The notes beneath the pieces were generated by a model, which ran no database searches, was not told where the DNA came from, and saw only the letters and a list, made by a program, of their open reading frames with translations. 64,000 nt of DNA, taken from contig JAXDBS010000095.1 in assembly GCA_034678545.1 (NCBI GenBank), positions 66,190 through 130,189 of the forward strand. Reading direction: 5' to 3'. Shown here piece after piece: positions 8,915 to 18,317 of the stretch (positions are counted from its first letter, which is position 1; each line of letters opens with the position of its first letter). Position numbers and translations under genes: made by a program. The DNA is from UBA5614 sp034678545. GTDB taxonomy: Bacteria; Cloacimonadota; Cloacimonadia; Cloacimonadales; Cloacimonadaceae.

Positions 8915-11900
8915 ATGAAAGACAACCATCGTGATCACCGCAACCTGTCCTACGATCTGGTCAGGATCAAGCTGGCGTCTCCGGAAGTCATCCGTGACGA
9001 ATGGAGTTACGGCGAGGTTACAAAGCCTGACACACTGAATTACCGGACGCTCAAACCGGAAAAGGACGGCCTGTTTTGCGAACGCATCTTCGGCCCGGAA
9101 CGGGATTATGAATGCGCCTGCGGCAAATACAAAAAGAAACGTTTCCAAAACACTGTCTGCGACCGCTGCGGAGTCCTGGTCACTTCTTCCAGGATCAGGC
9201 GCACCCGCATGGGACATATTGATCTGGCCGTACCAGTGGCGCATATCTGGTTCGTGAAAAGCGCTCCCAGCAAGATCGGAGTCCTGTTGGACATGACGGT
9301 CAAGGACCTGGAACGCGTACTATATTACGAATCATATATTGTAATTGATCCGGGCGACAGTCCCTACGAGCGCTTGGAACTGATAGATGTTGACGAATTT
9401 TACGAAGTGAAGGATAAACTGGACGGCAACTTCCTGGCCATGATCGGCGCTGAGGCGGTTAAGGAACTGCTAAGCCGCATTGACCTCGAAGGTGAACAGC
9501 AGAATCTGAAAGCGCTTCTCAAGATGGAGGTTTCCGCACTCCGAAAACAAAAGATCATTAACAAGCTGAAAATAGTGGATGCCTTCCTGCAATCCGGAAA
9601 CCTGCCTCAACACATGGTTATGGACGTGCTGCCTGTTCTGCCGCCTACCCTGCGGCCTTTGGTCCCGCTGGAAGGAGGCAGGTTCGCGACGGCAGATTTC
9701 AACGACCTCTACCGCAGGGTCATCACACGCAACAACCGCCTGAGGCAGTTGCTGGAGATACATGCGCCCGAAGTGATCCTGCGCAACGAAAAACGGATGC
9801 TGCAGGAGGCGGTGGACGCTCTGATCGACAATTCGCGCAAGGCTCGTCCGGTCAGAGGCCGGGGCAACAGGCCCCTCAAATCCCTGACCGACCAGCTCAA
9901 AGGAAAACAGGGCCGCTTCCGCCAAAACCTCTTGGGTAAGCGGGTTGACTACTCCGGCCGTTCAGTGATCACTGTCGGTCCCGAACTTAAACTGTGGCAG
10001 TGCGGCCTGCCCAAGGAAATGGCAGTTGAACTCTTCAAACCTTATCTGATCGAGCGTCTGCAGAAGATGGGCGAGGTGGACAAGGTCAAGAATGCCAAGA
10101 AACTGATTGAAAAGAAGCAGCCGGAGATCTGGAGCATTCTGGAAGACGTTATCAAAAATTATCCTGTTCTTCTGAATCGTGCTCCCACCCTGCACCGCCT
10201 TGGTATCCAAGCCTTTATGCCGGTTCTGACGGAAAACAAGGCAATCCAATTGCACCCCATGGTTTGCGTACCCTTTAATGCAGACTTCGATGGAGACCAG
10301 ATGGGTGTTTATGTTCCGCTTTCGCAGGAGGCGCAGATTGAAGCCCGCATTCTTATGTTATCCACCCGCAATCTGCTCCTGCCCTCCAATGGCAGGCTGT
10401 CCATGGCGGCCAACCAGGATATCGTGCTGGGATGCTATTATCTGACTATGGAGGAGGAACCTCCACCCAAGGACGTCAAACAGCTGCGCCATTTCTACGG
10501 AATGGACGAAGTTGTCATGGCCTACGAGCAGCAGGAACTGCTTTACAGCGCCAAAAGTGACGCGGCCGACGAACGCAGCCTTGATTTGCATTCCTGGATC
10601 AGGCTCAAACTCGGAAGTGAATATATTGTCACGACTGTGGGCCGGGTTATCTTCAACCAGGTTCTGCCAGCCAAGATCGGATTCCAGAATATCACCTATG
10701 ACAAGGGCAAGCTCAATGACCTCGCCATGCTCTGCTACGAAGCTGTCGGGCAGTGGGAAACCGCCGATATTCTGGACAACGTCAAGGAAACCGGATTCCG
10801 CTATGCCACGAGAGCGGGTGTAACTTTCAGCTTTGGTGACATCATTGTGCCCGTCAAGAAGCAGCAGATCCTGGATGGGGCCGAAAGAGAGGTCCAGAAG
10901 ATATTCGACCTCCAGATGAAAGGCGGAATCACTGAAAACGAGCGCTTTTCCCGCGTCGTTGACCAATGGAAAAAAACCTCCGTCCGGGTTACCGACGAGA
11001 TGATGGAAGACCTTTCCAAGGACAGGAAGGGGCTCAACTCCATTTATATGATGTACAAATCCGGCGCCCGCGGCAGCAAGGACCAGATCAAGCAGCTGGG
11101 CGGCATGCGGGGCCTGATGGACAAGCCTACCAAAACCACTGCCAGCGCCGGCGGGGATGTGATCGAGACCCCTATCAAGTCCAATTTCAAAGAAGGCCTC
11201 ACTGTTTTGGAATACTTCATCTCCACGCACGGAGCGAGAAAGGGTCTTGCCGACACAGCGCTGAAAACTGCCGATGCAGGCTACCTGACCCGCAGACTGG
11301 TGGACGTTGCCCAGAATGCCATCATTAGCATTGAGGACTGCGGCACTTCCCGCGGCGTGGAAATGACCTGCCTCAAGGAAGGCAATGAGATCGTCCAGAC
11401 CTTGGCTGAAAGGATCCAGGGCCGAACCGCAGCCGAGGATGTGATCGATCCCGTCACGGGCAAGACCATCGTCCAGACCGGCGAAGAGATCACGAACAAA
11501 ATGGCGCGCACCATCCAGAACCACGGCATCATTTCAGTAAAGGTTCGTTCGGTCCTGACCTGCGAGGCGGACCGCGGAATTTGCGCCGCCTGCTACGGCA
11601 GGAACCTGGCCACTCAGAAGCCTGTGATCATAGGCGATCCGGTCGGTATTATTGCCGCGCAAAGCATCGGTGAGCCTGGCACGCAACTCACGCTGAGGAC
11701 CTTCCATATCGGCGGAGCAGCCAGCACGGCTACGGAACTGGCCGAAGTGGCCTCCAGCTATGACGGGATTATCAGGTTTGAACGCATGAACTTTGTCACC
11801 AACCGTGAAAACCAGTTGATCTCGGTCAGCCATCTGGGCAAGATCATCATCGTAGATGAAAAAGACAAAAACAAGGTCCTGGAGGAATACAAGGTCGAAT

Positions 11901-13390
11901 ACGCTGCCACCATCCACGTCAGGGACGGCCAGAAAGTGGCCAGGGACACCGTTCTGCTGAGCTGGGACCAGTACAACAACCCGCTCATCTCGACCGCCAA
12001 GGGTGTCCTGCATTATGACAATTTCCTCAAGGACCTTACCTTCAAGGAAGAATACAACGACATCACCTACACGCGGGACATCACGATCATTGAATCCAAG
12101 GAACGCAAGGTCCAGCCCCAGTTCAAGATCATCGGTGACGACGGGCGCGCTACCCAGGTTCCACTGCAGACAGGGCTGATCGTCCGGGTTGAGGACGGCA
12201 GCTACGTTTACCCCGGCGACATTCTGGGTCAAACCTCGAGGACCACTATCAAGCAGCGCGATATCACGGGCGGCCTGCCCCGCGTGCAGGATCTGTTTGA
12301 GGCCCGCGTGCCCAAGGACAAGGCCAAGATCTCTGAAATTGACGGGCTGGTCACCATCGGCGGCCTGAAAAAGACCGGCCGCGATATCTTTGTCACGCCC
12401 ACCAACGGCCTTTTTGCACCTGCCGAAGGTAAAGTCCTGGTTGAGAACAGGGATGACCGGATCGTGATCGTCGTATTGCCCGAACAGACTGTCTATGTTG
12501 ACAAGGACGGCAAAGTAACCATAACCGAGGAAAGGAAAAAACAGATCGTCACTGTCACCAAAAAGAATGCCAAACCGGTCGCGTATGAAATCCCCAGGAA
12601 AATGGAAATTATCGTCCATGACGGTGATTCCGTCAAGGCTGGCACACCGCTTTGCGGATTGGTTTACGATGTTCCCTCCGATCAGGAAAGCATCGTGGCC
12701 ACCGGCGATCCCATCAGAGAGGGGCAACCTCTGGCCGGGCGCAAATATGCCATCCCTTCCGGCAAGCGCATCATAGTTCATCAGGGTGACTGGGTGGAAA
12801 GCGGCGACGCCTTGTCTGACGGTCCGTTCGACCCGCACGATATGCTTGTAAAGGGTATCATTGAAGCCCAGATGCTGATCCTCAACGAAGTTCAGGAGAT
12901 CTACCGAAAGCAGGGCGTGAAGATCGACGACAAGCACATCAGTGTCATCATCCGCCAGATGTTCAAGAAAGTGCGCATTATAGATCCCGGCCAGACCAGC
13001 TTCCTGGAAGGCGACATCGTTGACAAGGTGGCTGTGGAAAAGGAAAACCGCCTGGCTCAGGACAACGACCTGGAGCCCGCGCAGTTCGAACAGCTGCTGC
13101 TGGGCATCACCAAAACTTCCCTGTTAACTGACAGCTGGCTCTCAGCCGCGTCATTTCAGGAGACCACCAAGGTGTTGACCAAGGCTTCCATCGAGGGCCG
13201 GGTCGATCATCTGGAAGGCCTCAAGGAAAGCATCATCATGGGTCACCGCATCCCTGTGGGCACCGGTTCCCGCATCTATACCCAACGGGTCAAGCAGGCT
13301 TTGGCGGAAGGCAAGACGGTGGCCGAGATCGTTGAAGAGATAGCGCATCCGGCGGAAAGTGAAACCGCTGAAAGCATATATGACTTCTAA
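8915..13390 (+). CDS. rpoC: DNA-directed RNA polymerase subunit beta'
   Basis: The 1491-residue beta' subunit holds the active-site magnesium with NADFDGD at residues 455-461. N-terminal zinc ligands are visible in CACGKYKKKRFQNTVCDRCG, and a second zinc cluster in CEADRGICAACYG. The bridge-helix and trigger-loop region includes IGEPGTQLTLRTFHIGG. The ATG at 8915 follows GTAGGGGGAAGG, 10 bases after the rpoB stop; an upstream in-frame extension would lie inside rpoB. It has a long insertion between the trigger-loop halves, as in other Gram-negatives. Confidence 0.98.
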   Translation: MKDNHRDHRNLSYDLVRIKLASPEVIRDEWSYGEVTKPDTLNYRTLKPEKDGLFCERIFGPERDYECACGKYKKKRFQNTVCDRCGVLVTSSRIRRTRMGHIDLAVPVAHIWFVKSAPSKIGVLLDMTVKDLERVLYYESYIVIDPGDSPYERLELIDVDEFYEVKDKLDGNFLAMIGAEAVKELLSRIDLEGEQQNLKALLKMEVSALRKQKIINKLKIVDAFLQSGNLPQHMVMDVLPVLPPTLRPLVPLEGGRFATADFNDLYRRVITRNNRLRQLLEIHAPEVILRNEKRMLQEAVDALIDNSRKARPVRGRGNRPLKSLTDQLKGKQGRFRQNLLGKRVDYSGRSVITVGPELKLWQCGLPKEMAVELFKPYLIERLQKMGEVDKVKNAKKLIEKKQPEIWSILEDVIKNYPVLLNRAPTLHRLGIQAFMPVLTENKAIQLHPMVCVPFNADFDGDQMGVYVPLSQEAQIEARILMLSTRNLLLPSNGRLSMAANQDIVLGCYYLTMEEEPPPKDVKQLRHFYGMDEVVMAYEQQELLYSAKSDAADERSLDLHSWIRLKLGSEYIVTTVGRVIFNQVLPAKIGFQNITYDKGKLNDLAMLCYEAVGQWETADILDNVKETGFRYATRAGVTFSFGDIIVPVKKQQILDGAEREVQKIFDLQMKGGITENERFSRVVDQWKKTSVRVTDEMMEDLSKDRKGLNSIYMMYKSGARGSKDQIKQLGGMRGLMDKPTKTTASAGGDVIETPIKSNFKEGLTVLEYFISTHGARKGLADTALKTADAGYLTRRLVDVAQNAIISIEDCGTSRGVEMTCLKEGNEIVQTLAERIQGRTAAEDVIDPVTGKTIVQTGEEITNKMARTIQNHGIISVKVRSVLTCEADRGICAACYGRNLATQKPVIIGDPVGIIAAQSIGEPGTQLTLRTFHIGGAASTATELAEVASSYDGIIRFERMNFVTNRENQLISVSHLGKIIIVDEKDKNKVLEEYKVEYAATIHVRDGQKVARDTVLLSWDQYNNPLISTAKGVLHYDNFLKDLTFKEEYNDITYTRDITIIESKERKVQPQFKIIGDDGRATQVPLQTGLIVRVEDGSYVYPGDILGQTSRTTIKQRDITGGLPRVQDLFEARVPKDKAKISEIDGLVTIGGLKKTGRDIFVTPTNGLFAPAEGKVLVENRDDRIVIVVLPEQTVYVDKDGKVTITEERKKQIVTVTKKNAKPVAYEIPRKMEIIVHDGDSVKAGTPLCGLVYDVPSDQESIVATGDPIREGQPLAGRKYAIPSGKRIIVHQGDWVESGDALSDGPFDPHDMLVKGIIEAQMLILNEVQEIYRKQGVKIDDKHISVIIRQMFKKVRIIDPGQTSFLEGDIVDKVAVEKENRLAQDNDLEPAQFEQLLLGITKTSLLTDSWLSAASFQETTKVLTKASIEGRVDHLEGLKESIIMGHRIPVGTGSRIYTQRVKQALAEGKTVAEIVEEIAHPAESETAESIYDF

Positions 13391-13428
13391 ATAAGATAAA
13401 CACACTAAAAAGTGGAGGAAAGAAACAA

Positions 13429-13812
13429 GTGCCAACCATTAATCAGCTAATCCGCAAAGGCAGAACTGAGGTTATCACCAAAAAGAAAACCAGGGCGCTG
13501 ATGGGATGTCCGCAAAGGCGCGGAGTATGCACTCGTGTTTACACGACGACGCCCAAGAAACCCAATTCAGCCTTGCGCAAGGTTGCCCGTGTCCGGCTCG
13601 TGAACGGATTTGAAGTCACGGCATACATTCCTGGCGAAGGGCACAACCTGCAGGAACACTCCATTGTGATGGTGCGCGGAGGCCGTGTCAAGGACCTGCC
13701 CGGCGTGCGTTACCATATCATTCGCGGCGCCCTTGACACCGCCGGCGTGGATAAACGGGTGAATTCCCGCTCCAAGTACGGCACCAAGCGTCCCAAGGCT
13801 GCCAAGAAGTAG
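13429..13812 (+). CDS. rpsL: 30S ribosomal protein S12 (uS12)
   Basis: A 127-residue decoding-centre protein. It has the conserved TTPKKPNSALRKVARVRL and GGRVKDLPGVRYH segments. Lysines stand at the positions where streptomycin-resistance changes usually occur, so the gene looks wild type for that drug. It starts with GTG at 13429, seven bases after GTGGAGGAA. It is co-directional with rpoC and rpsG. Confidence 0.97.
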   Translation: MPTINQLIRKGRTEVITKKKTRALMGCPQRRGVCTRVYTTTPKKPNSALRKVARVRLVNGFEVTAYIPGEGHNLQEHSIVMVRGGRVKDLPGVRYHIIRGALDTAGVDKRVNSRSKYGTKRPKAAKK

Positions 13813-13824
13813 GGGGAGGGGAGC

Positions 13825-14295
13825 ATGCCGAGAAAGAGAAGAGCTGTCCTCAGGGAAGTGCTGCCGGATCCTAAATACAACGATCTGGTCGTGACCAAGT
13901 TCATGAACTGCGTCATGAAACGCGGCAAGAAATCCGTGGCGGAAAGAATCGTCTACGGTGCGTTTGATATCATTGCCGACAAAACCAAACAGGATCCCCT
14001 GGAGGTTTTCAAGAACGCGCTGGAAAACGTCCGGCCCCTCGTCAAGGTGATGTCCCGACGCGTCGGCGGTTCCAACTACCAGATCCCCACCGAGGTGACT
14101 GAAAAGAACGGCCGCGCCATCGCTTTCCGCTGGATCATCAGCTATGCCCGCGCCCGCTCTGAAAAGACCATGCGCGACAAGCTGGCCGGTGAGCTTCTGG
14201 CCGCCTACAAGAAAGAAGGCAACAGCATCAAGAAACGCGAGGACACCCACAAGATGGCCGAGGCCAACAAAGCCTTCGCCCATCTGCGCTGGTAG
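13825..14295 (+). CDS. rpsG: 30S ribosomal protein S7 (uS7)
   Basis: A 156-residue head protein of the small subunit. The basic start MPRKRRAVLREVLPDPKY and the segment GGSNYQIPTEV are typical. AGGGGGAGGGGA precedes the ATG, 12 bases after rpsL. In most bacteria fusA and tuf follow; here a terminator closes the operon instead. Confidence 0.98.
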   Translation: MPRKRRAVLREVLPDPKYNDLVVTKFMNCVMKRGKKSVAERIVYGAFDIIADKTKQDPLEVFKNALENVRPLVKVMSRRVGGSNYQIPTEVTEKNGRAIAFRWIISYARARSEKTMRDKLAGELLAAYKKEGNSIKKREDTHKMAEANKAFAHLRW

Positions 14296-14368
14296 CCTCT
14301 GAACAAACGCCAGTCTACGCCAGAAAACCTTATCCTGCGCAGGCTGGAAGCCGGTTTATAAACTAATC

Positions 14369-14395
14369 AAGCCCGTCTCACGACGGGCTTTTTTT
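14369..14395 (+). terminator. Rho-independent terminator after rpsG
   Basis: AAGCCCGT (14369-14376) pairs perfectly with ACGGGCTT (14383-14390). The loop is six bases and a run of seven T follows. It ends the tRNA-tuf-rpoBC-rpsLG transcription block. Confidence 0.92.
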
Positions 14396-14437
14396 GTGTT
14401 TCCAAAGATTCGATCCAAACCTTTTTTTCCTGCTTCC

Positions 14438-14518
14438 TCCCTGCTTGCACTACGGGCCCAATACGGACCCAATACGGACTTTGTCCGTATTGGGTCCGTA
14501 ATGCTATTAAGGGCGAAG
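14438..14518. repeat. Palindromic intergenic repeat, copy 1
   Basis: An 81-base element also present at 29051-29131; my hand alignment gives about 69 of 81 identical bases without gaps. Its core is an 18-base perfect inverted repeat, 14462-14479 against 14483-14500, around a TTT loop. Each arm is built from an 11-base unit (CCCAATACGGA) in tandem. It lies in a 380-base gene-free stretch between the rpsG terminator and the next promoter. No coding frame is convincing there. Confidence 0.85.
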
Positions 14519-14609
14519 CAGGGATTTCAGCCGGAGAGCAGCAGGGAAGGCATGTTTGAATCTACCGGACTTTCTAATCCGGCCCGGGAACGGTTCTAAC
14601 AGATATTCA

Positions 14610-14637
14610 TTGACAGATATGTAAATATTTGTATAAA
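14610..14637 (+). promoter_or_regulatory. Sigma-70-like promoter for the 14677 gene
   Basis: TTGACA at 14610-14615 and TATAAA at 14632-14637 with a 16-base spacer. Initiation would fall about 30 bases before the strong AAGGAG ribosome site of the membrane-protein gene at 14677. Confidence 0.65.
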
Positions 14638-14676
14638 TGCCATGGTAGCATTTACGTAGGATGAAAAGGAGATATC

Positions 14677-15303
14677 ATGGACAACAAATTCACCGATTTT
14701 CTGGCGCCCTATCTGGCTTTCATCGACAAGGGGGAGATCTTCAGAAAGCCTTTCGGCTGGATGTATGTGATCATCGCCTTTCTTAATCTTCTCTTGCCGT
14801 TGTATATCCTGATCAAGGCCATCGACATCGGCATCTTTGAAGCTCCGGCCGCTATCGTGTTCGCGATGATCCTGTTCTGGATCGTGCTTGCCGCAGCAGG
14901 CTGGTTCAGTTTTCAGATCTGGTGGAACCGGGCCAGGCAGGTGGTCAATGCGGACGATCAGGATGACAAGTTCGTGGCCATTCCCGTAGTTTCCCATTTT
15001 ATTCAAACGGTGGGAGAGTGGTTTGGGACCTGGTTTGGCTTTGTAGGTTTGTTTATCACGCTGATCTCAATGATCCTGCTCAAGGGAGGCAGTTTTGTAT
15101 ACTCCCTGGGATTGCCCCTGCCTTCTTACGGGTGGCTGGGGATTGTCCTGTTTCCCATTATCGGTTTGCTGATCATCCTGTTCACGCGCTTCATATCGGA
15201 ATCTTGGAATGCGATAGCGGCCATCGCCAACAATACTGCCCACCACAAGCCGTCCGAGCCGGAAAAGAATCCTGCTCAGGAACCGGTTACACTGGAGGAG
15301 TGA
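14677..15303 (+). CDS. Four-helix membrane protein, unknown function
   Basis: A 208-residue protein I do not recognise. Four hydrophobic segments are seen at about residues 27-47, 56-77, 112-132 and 150-172, with FSFQIWWNRARQVVNADD in the central loop and a charged Pro/Glu-rich C-terminal tail. AAGGAG ATATC precedes the ATG. Its own promoter lies upstream and it appears monocistronic or grouped with the zinc-ribbon gene 180 bases downstream. It may be a small integral membrane protein of the DUF4282 kind, but this is only a resemblance. Confidence 0.75.
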   Translation: MDNKFTDFLAPYLAFIDKGEIFRKPFGWMYVIIAFLNLLLPLYILIKAIDIGIFEAPAAIVFAMILFWIVLAAAGWFSFQIWWNRARQVVNADDQDDKFVAIPVVSHFIQTVGEWFGTWFGFVGLFITLISMILLKGGSFVYSLGLPLPSYGWLGIVLFPIIGLLIILFTRFISESWNAIAAIANNTAHHKPSEPEKNPAQEPVTLEE

Positions 15304-15484
15304 TTCTTAATCCGAGAAGAATGTTTGCTTCAAGCTTTTTGGCATAGACTCTGACACCCTTGATGCGGGCGTCTGGAATAGCTTCCTGGAAAGCGGATGT
15401 TTTCCATTGACGAACCGGCAGGTTCCAAAAAATGGCACAAGTTGATTTTGCTTAATTGCATAAAAGAGATCAGAGGAGAATAGA

Positions 15485-15661
15485 ATGGCAAAGAATCACC
15501 GCGGCAAAGGCATCCGGAATCTGCCCAATCACGGCAGGGGTGAATGCCCCGGCTGCCACCGGACCGGCGTCAAGATCACGCACGAGATCAAGGCCGGAGA
15601 AAAGACCGTTAAGGTCTGCAAGATCTGCAGCAAGGCAGATCCTGCCAAATTAGCGCTGTAA
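15485..15661 (+). CDS. Small zinc-ribbon protein (58 residues)
   Basis: A 58-codon gene beginning MAKNHRGKGIRNLPNHGRGE. It carries two Cys pairs, CPGC and CKIC, about 23 residues apart, the pattern of a treble-clef or zinc-ribbon fold. The N-terminus is strongly basic, which suggests RNA or ribosome binding. AGAGGAG lies six bases before the ATG. No function is known to me. The open frame, ribosome site and Cys spacing make it a likely real gene. A GC-rich hairpin follows. Confidence 0.75.
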   Translation: MAKNHRGKGIRNLPNHGRGECPGCHRTGVKITHEIKAGEKTVKVCKICSKADPAKLAL

Positions 15662-15682
15662 GCGATTAGTTACAGAATCAAA

Positions 15683-15716
15683 ACTCCGGGCCGGGGGCTG
15701 ATACCGGGCCCGGAGT
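15683..15716 (+). terminator. GC-rich hairpin after the zinc-ribbon gene
   Basis: ACTCCGGGCC (15683-15692) pairs perfectly with GGCCCGGAGT (15707-15716) around a 14-base loop. No T-run follows, so it may stabilise the mRNA end or terminate weakly rather than act as a standard terminator. Confidence 0.5.
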
Positions 15717-15741
15717 CCTCATTAAAAGCAACTCTGAGGAT

Positions 15742-16572
15742 ATGTTGCCCCCCCTGCACCCAATCCGGCAGTTTGGCCAGCACTTTTTAACAGATACCGG
15801 GACAGCCGACCAGATCATTGAAGCATCCGAAATCCAGGCCGGAGAACCGGTGTGGGAGATCGGCCCCGGCAAAGGCATCCTGACCGGTAGAATCCTGAAA
15901 TTCACCAATGATCTGACGGCCTTTGAGATAGACACCCGTCTCAGCAACTTTCTGCAACAGCAGTTCGGGCGCGCGGTGCAAATTCTCAACCGGGATGTTC
16001 TGGCCTGCGACTGGGAAGCCATGCTGGCAGCCAAGGAGGCTGCTTCCGGCCGAAAAGTCAAGCTGGTTTCCAACCTGCCTTACCAGATCACTTCGCCTGT
16101 CCTGTACGCTTTGGAAGAAAACGCGCGGTGGTTCAGCCGAGCAGTGCTCATGCTGCAGAAGGAGGTGGCGGAACGGCTGGCGGCCAGAGCGGGCTGCAAG
16201 GCCTACGGGGTGCTGACTCTGAGGATCAGGTATTACTTTGATCTGAAACTCCTGTTCAACGTACCACCAGAGTCCTTTGACCCGATCCCGAAGGTAAGTT
16301 CATCCGTTGTCGTGCTGACGCCACGGTCAGATCCTCCCGCGCTTAAATCCCTTGACACATACAGAATGATCATTAAAAAAGCTTTTATCCACAGACGCAA
16401 GACCTTAAAGAATAATCTGCGCTGCCTGTACTCCGAAAAACAGCTTGAGAGGCTGGAACGGGAAAGCGGAATAGATTTCCGGCGCAGGGGAGAAACGATT
16501 GAAGAAGGCGAGTTTGCTCATCTGGCTGATTGCGCTTATGAGCTGCCCGGTCCTCAGCCAGACCGGAGTTAA
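15742..16572 (+). CDS. rsmA: 16S rRNA dimethyladenosine transferase (RsmA/KsgA)
   Basis: It dimethylates two adjacent adenines near the 3' end of 16S rRNA late in 30S assembly, using S-adenosylmethionine. The 276-residue protein shows the N-terminal RQFGQHFLTD, the SAM motif VWEIGPGKGILT, and the catalytic motif NLPYQIT near residue 112. The C-terminal part includes FIHRRKTLKNNL. GAGGAT lies before the ATG. The gene's last 74 bases overlap the next gene in another frame. Confidence 0.95.
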   Translation: MLPPLHPIRQFGQHFLTDTGTADQIIEASEIQAGEPVWEIGPGKGILTGRILKFTNDLTAFEIDTRLSNFLQQQFGRAVQILNRDVLACDWEAMLAAKEAASGRKVKLVSNLPYQITSPVLYALEENARWFSRAVLMLQKEVAERLAARAGCKAYGVLTLRIRYYFDLKLLFNVPPESFDPIPKVSSSVVVLTPRSDPPALKSLDTYRMIIKKAFIHRRKTLKNNLRCLYSEKQLERLERESGIDFRRRGETIEEGEFAHLADCAYELPGPQPDRS

Positions 16573-18313
16573 TGGTTTCCGCCTCTATTATTTCAGCAGC
16601 GCCAACCAGCGCCGGTTGGAACAGAGCACCGATTACCAGATCATTCCGCTGTCCGGGTGGCAGGCCATATTCGGCAGCAGAAACCAGGAAGACTACCGCA
16701 TAGACTTTGACCAGAACAGCCGCAACATCCTGTTCAACCTGTCCCTGCTGCAGACCGGCCTCCGCCGGGAGCATGAGATTCTGTCCGGATATGAATACCT
16801 GTATGACTACAGCGATCTGGAAAGCGAACTAAATCCCTACAGCAACAAAACCGGCTTTTTGGGCTACGGTTACCGTTATTCCATCCTGGACAGCCTGAAG
16901 CTGCGCGGCCTGGTCAAAGGCTATTACAGGCAGGAACAGGACCGCTATCTGCCAGGTCACGACCTGGTCAGCAAGGGCATGCTGGGCTGGTTGGGAATGA
17001 CATATTCATCCTGGCAGCCGGACAGGGCGATCCAGGTTTCCGGCAGTTTTGAACACAAGGATTTGAAATGGGAACGCTACAGACAGATCAACGCCAGTCT
17101 GTCAGCTGACTTTGCCTTGGCTGGTAATGCGGTAAATACGCTGGTCAGCTTGGCAGACCGCGCGGAGGACCTCTATGTGCTGACCGCTCCGGAAGACGAA
17201 TTCCTGACCAGCCGCTATTCCAGGTATGACCGGCAACTTAGGAGAAACCTGACAGCCGGACTTAACGTGGTGCTGCCATTGTCAGGCCAACTGGACATGC
17301 TGGTCTCCGAGCATTACGCATTAAGCCGCTATCGGCACGATGTAAACCGGAACAGGAACACGGGGGATTACAATAATCAGGCGCAGATCGATTTTAACTA
17401 CCGCCTGACGGAAGGAATCACAGCCCGGGCCAATGTCTCGCATAAGTACTATCTTAAGGACCTTTCCCACATAAGCAACACCCGCATCATCGATCAGCGC
17501 AACCTGGAATGCGGGTTTGCCTGGGAGTTTCTGCCTTCAGACTCACTGCTGTTCGATTACTTAGTTGCCCTGCAGCGTACGGTCTATCCTGATTCTTACC
17601 ACAGGCTCGACAATGATTACCTGACCCATGTTTACAACCTTGGCTGCATCGTTTTCTGGAAAGACAGGGTCAGGCTGGCCAACAGGTTCATCTTCATGAA
17701 CAGGGATGAGGTCTATCTGGATTCCTGGCTGTCGGCCAACAACAACAAAGTCACAGGATACCAATGGCAGCCGCAGTGTGATGTCCTGATCGGCGACCGT
17801 CTGCTGCTGCAGCAGAGATACGGGCTGCGGGCAGATTATGATGATTACGAATACAGCGGCGAGGAAGATTTCGGGATCAATGATACCTTTTACCGTAAAG
17901 CTGAAGCTGGTTTTAACCTGATCTGGGATACCACCCCGCTGGCGGCTAAACTCACGCTCCCTGTTTGGAACCGGCTGCCCTACAGGAACAGGTGCTTGGA
18001 AGCCTGGCACTTTGACCTGGGCTACGCCTGGGAGCGCAATGAAACCAGCGAAAAGAAAGGTGAGATCTATTGGATCAACGGCAGCTATGACAGGCAGACA
18101 ATCAGCCTTTTGCTGCAAAAGCAGCATGGGATTCTGATCCTTCAGGCACTGCCTAAATACAGCTGGGGAAACTGGAAAGAATACAATCTGATACTTTCTT
18201 CAGCCCTGCAACTTAATCAGAATTCAATGCTGGAGTTAGTCCTGAATCCTGTTGGGCCGGACGCGGGAGATCTTGACTGGAGGCTGTCCTGCTCGCTTAA
18301 TATGCTGTTCTAA
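16499..18313 (+). CDS. Exported beta-rich protein, probable outer-membrane barrel
   Basis: A 604-residue protein with signal peptide MKKASLLIWLIALMSCPVLS and then long alternating beta-type sequence with many Tyr, Arg and Asp. Repeated short strands such as LNVVLPLSGQLDMLVSEHY suggest a large barrel, and the last strand ends in Phe (SCSLNMLF), as outer-membrane barrels often do. It starts with TTG at 16499 inside rsmA, preceded by AGGGGAGAAACGA, so translation is probably coupled to rsmA. I cannot name a family. The reading frame is intact for over 1.8 kb. Confidence 0.8.
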   Translation: MKKASLLIWLIALMSCPVLSQTGVNGFRLYYFSSANQRRLEQSTDYQIIPLSGWQAIFGSRNQEDYRIDFDQNSRNILFNLSLLQTGLRREHEILSGYEYLYDYSDLESELNPYSNKTGFLGYGYRYSILDSLKLRGLVKGYYRQEQDRYLPGHDLVSKGMLGWLGMTYSSWQPDRAIQVSGSFEHKDLKWERYRQINASLSADFALAGNAVNTLVSLADRAEDLYVLTAPEDEFLTSRYSRYDRQLRRNLTAGLNVVLPLSGQLDMLVSEHYALSRYRHDVNRNRNTGDYNNQAQIDFNYRLTEGITARANVSHKYYLKDLSHISNTRIIDQRNLECGFAWEFLPSDSLLFDYLVALQRTVYPDSYHRLDNDYLTHVYNLGCIVFWKDRVRLANRFIFMNRDEVYLDSWLSANNNKVTGYQWQPQCDVLIGDRLLLQQRYGLRADYDDYEYSGEEDFGINDTFYRKAEAGFNLIWDTTPLAAKLTLPVWNRLPYRNRCLEAWHFDLGYAWERNETSEKKGEIYWINGSYDRQTISLLLQKQHGILILQALPKYSWGNWKEYNLILSSALQLNQNSMLELVLNPVGPDAGDLDWRLSCSLNMLF

Positions 18314-18317
18314 CTAA

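Noticed and set aside
11534..12937. A 467-codon frame on the - strand inside rpoC
   Set aside because: Antisense shadow of a GC-rich conserved gene.
14396..14599. A 67-codon frame through repeat copy 1
   Set aside because: It begins in the terminator T-run and crosses the palindrome; non-coding repeat is a better explanation.
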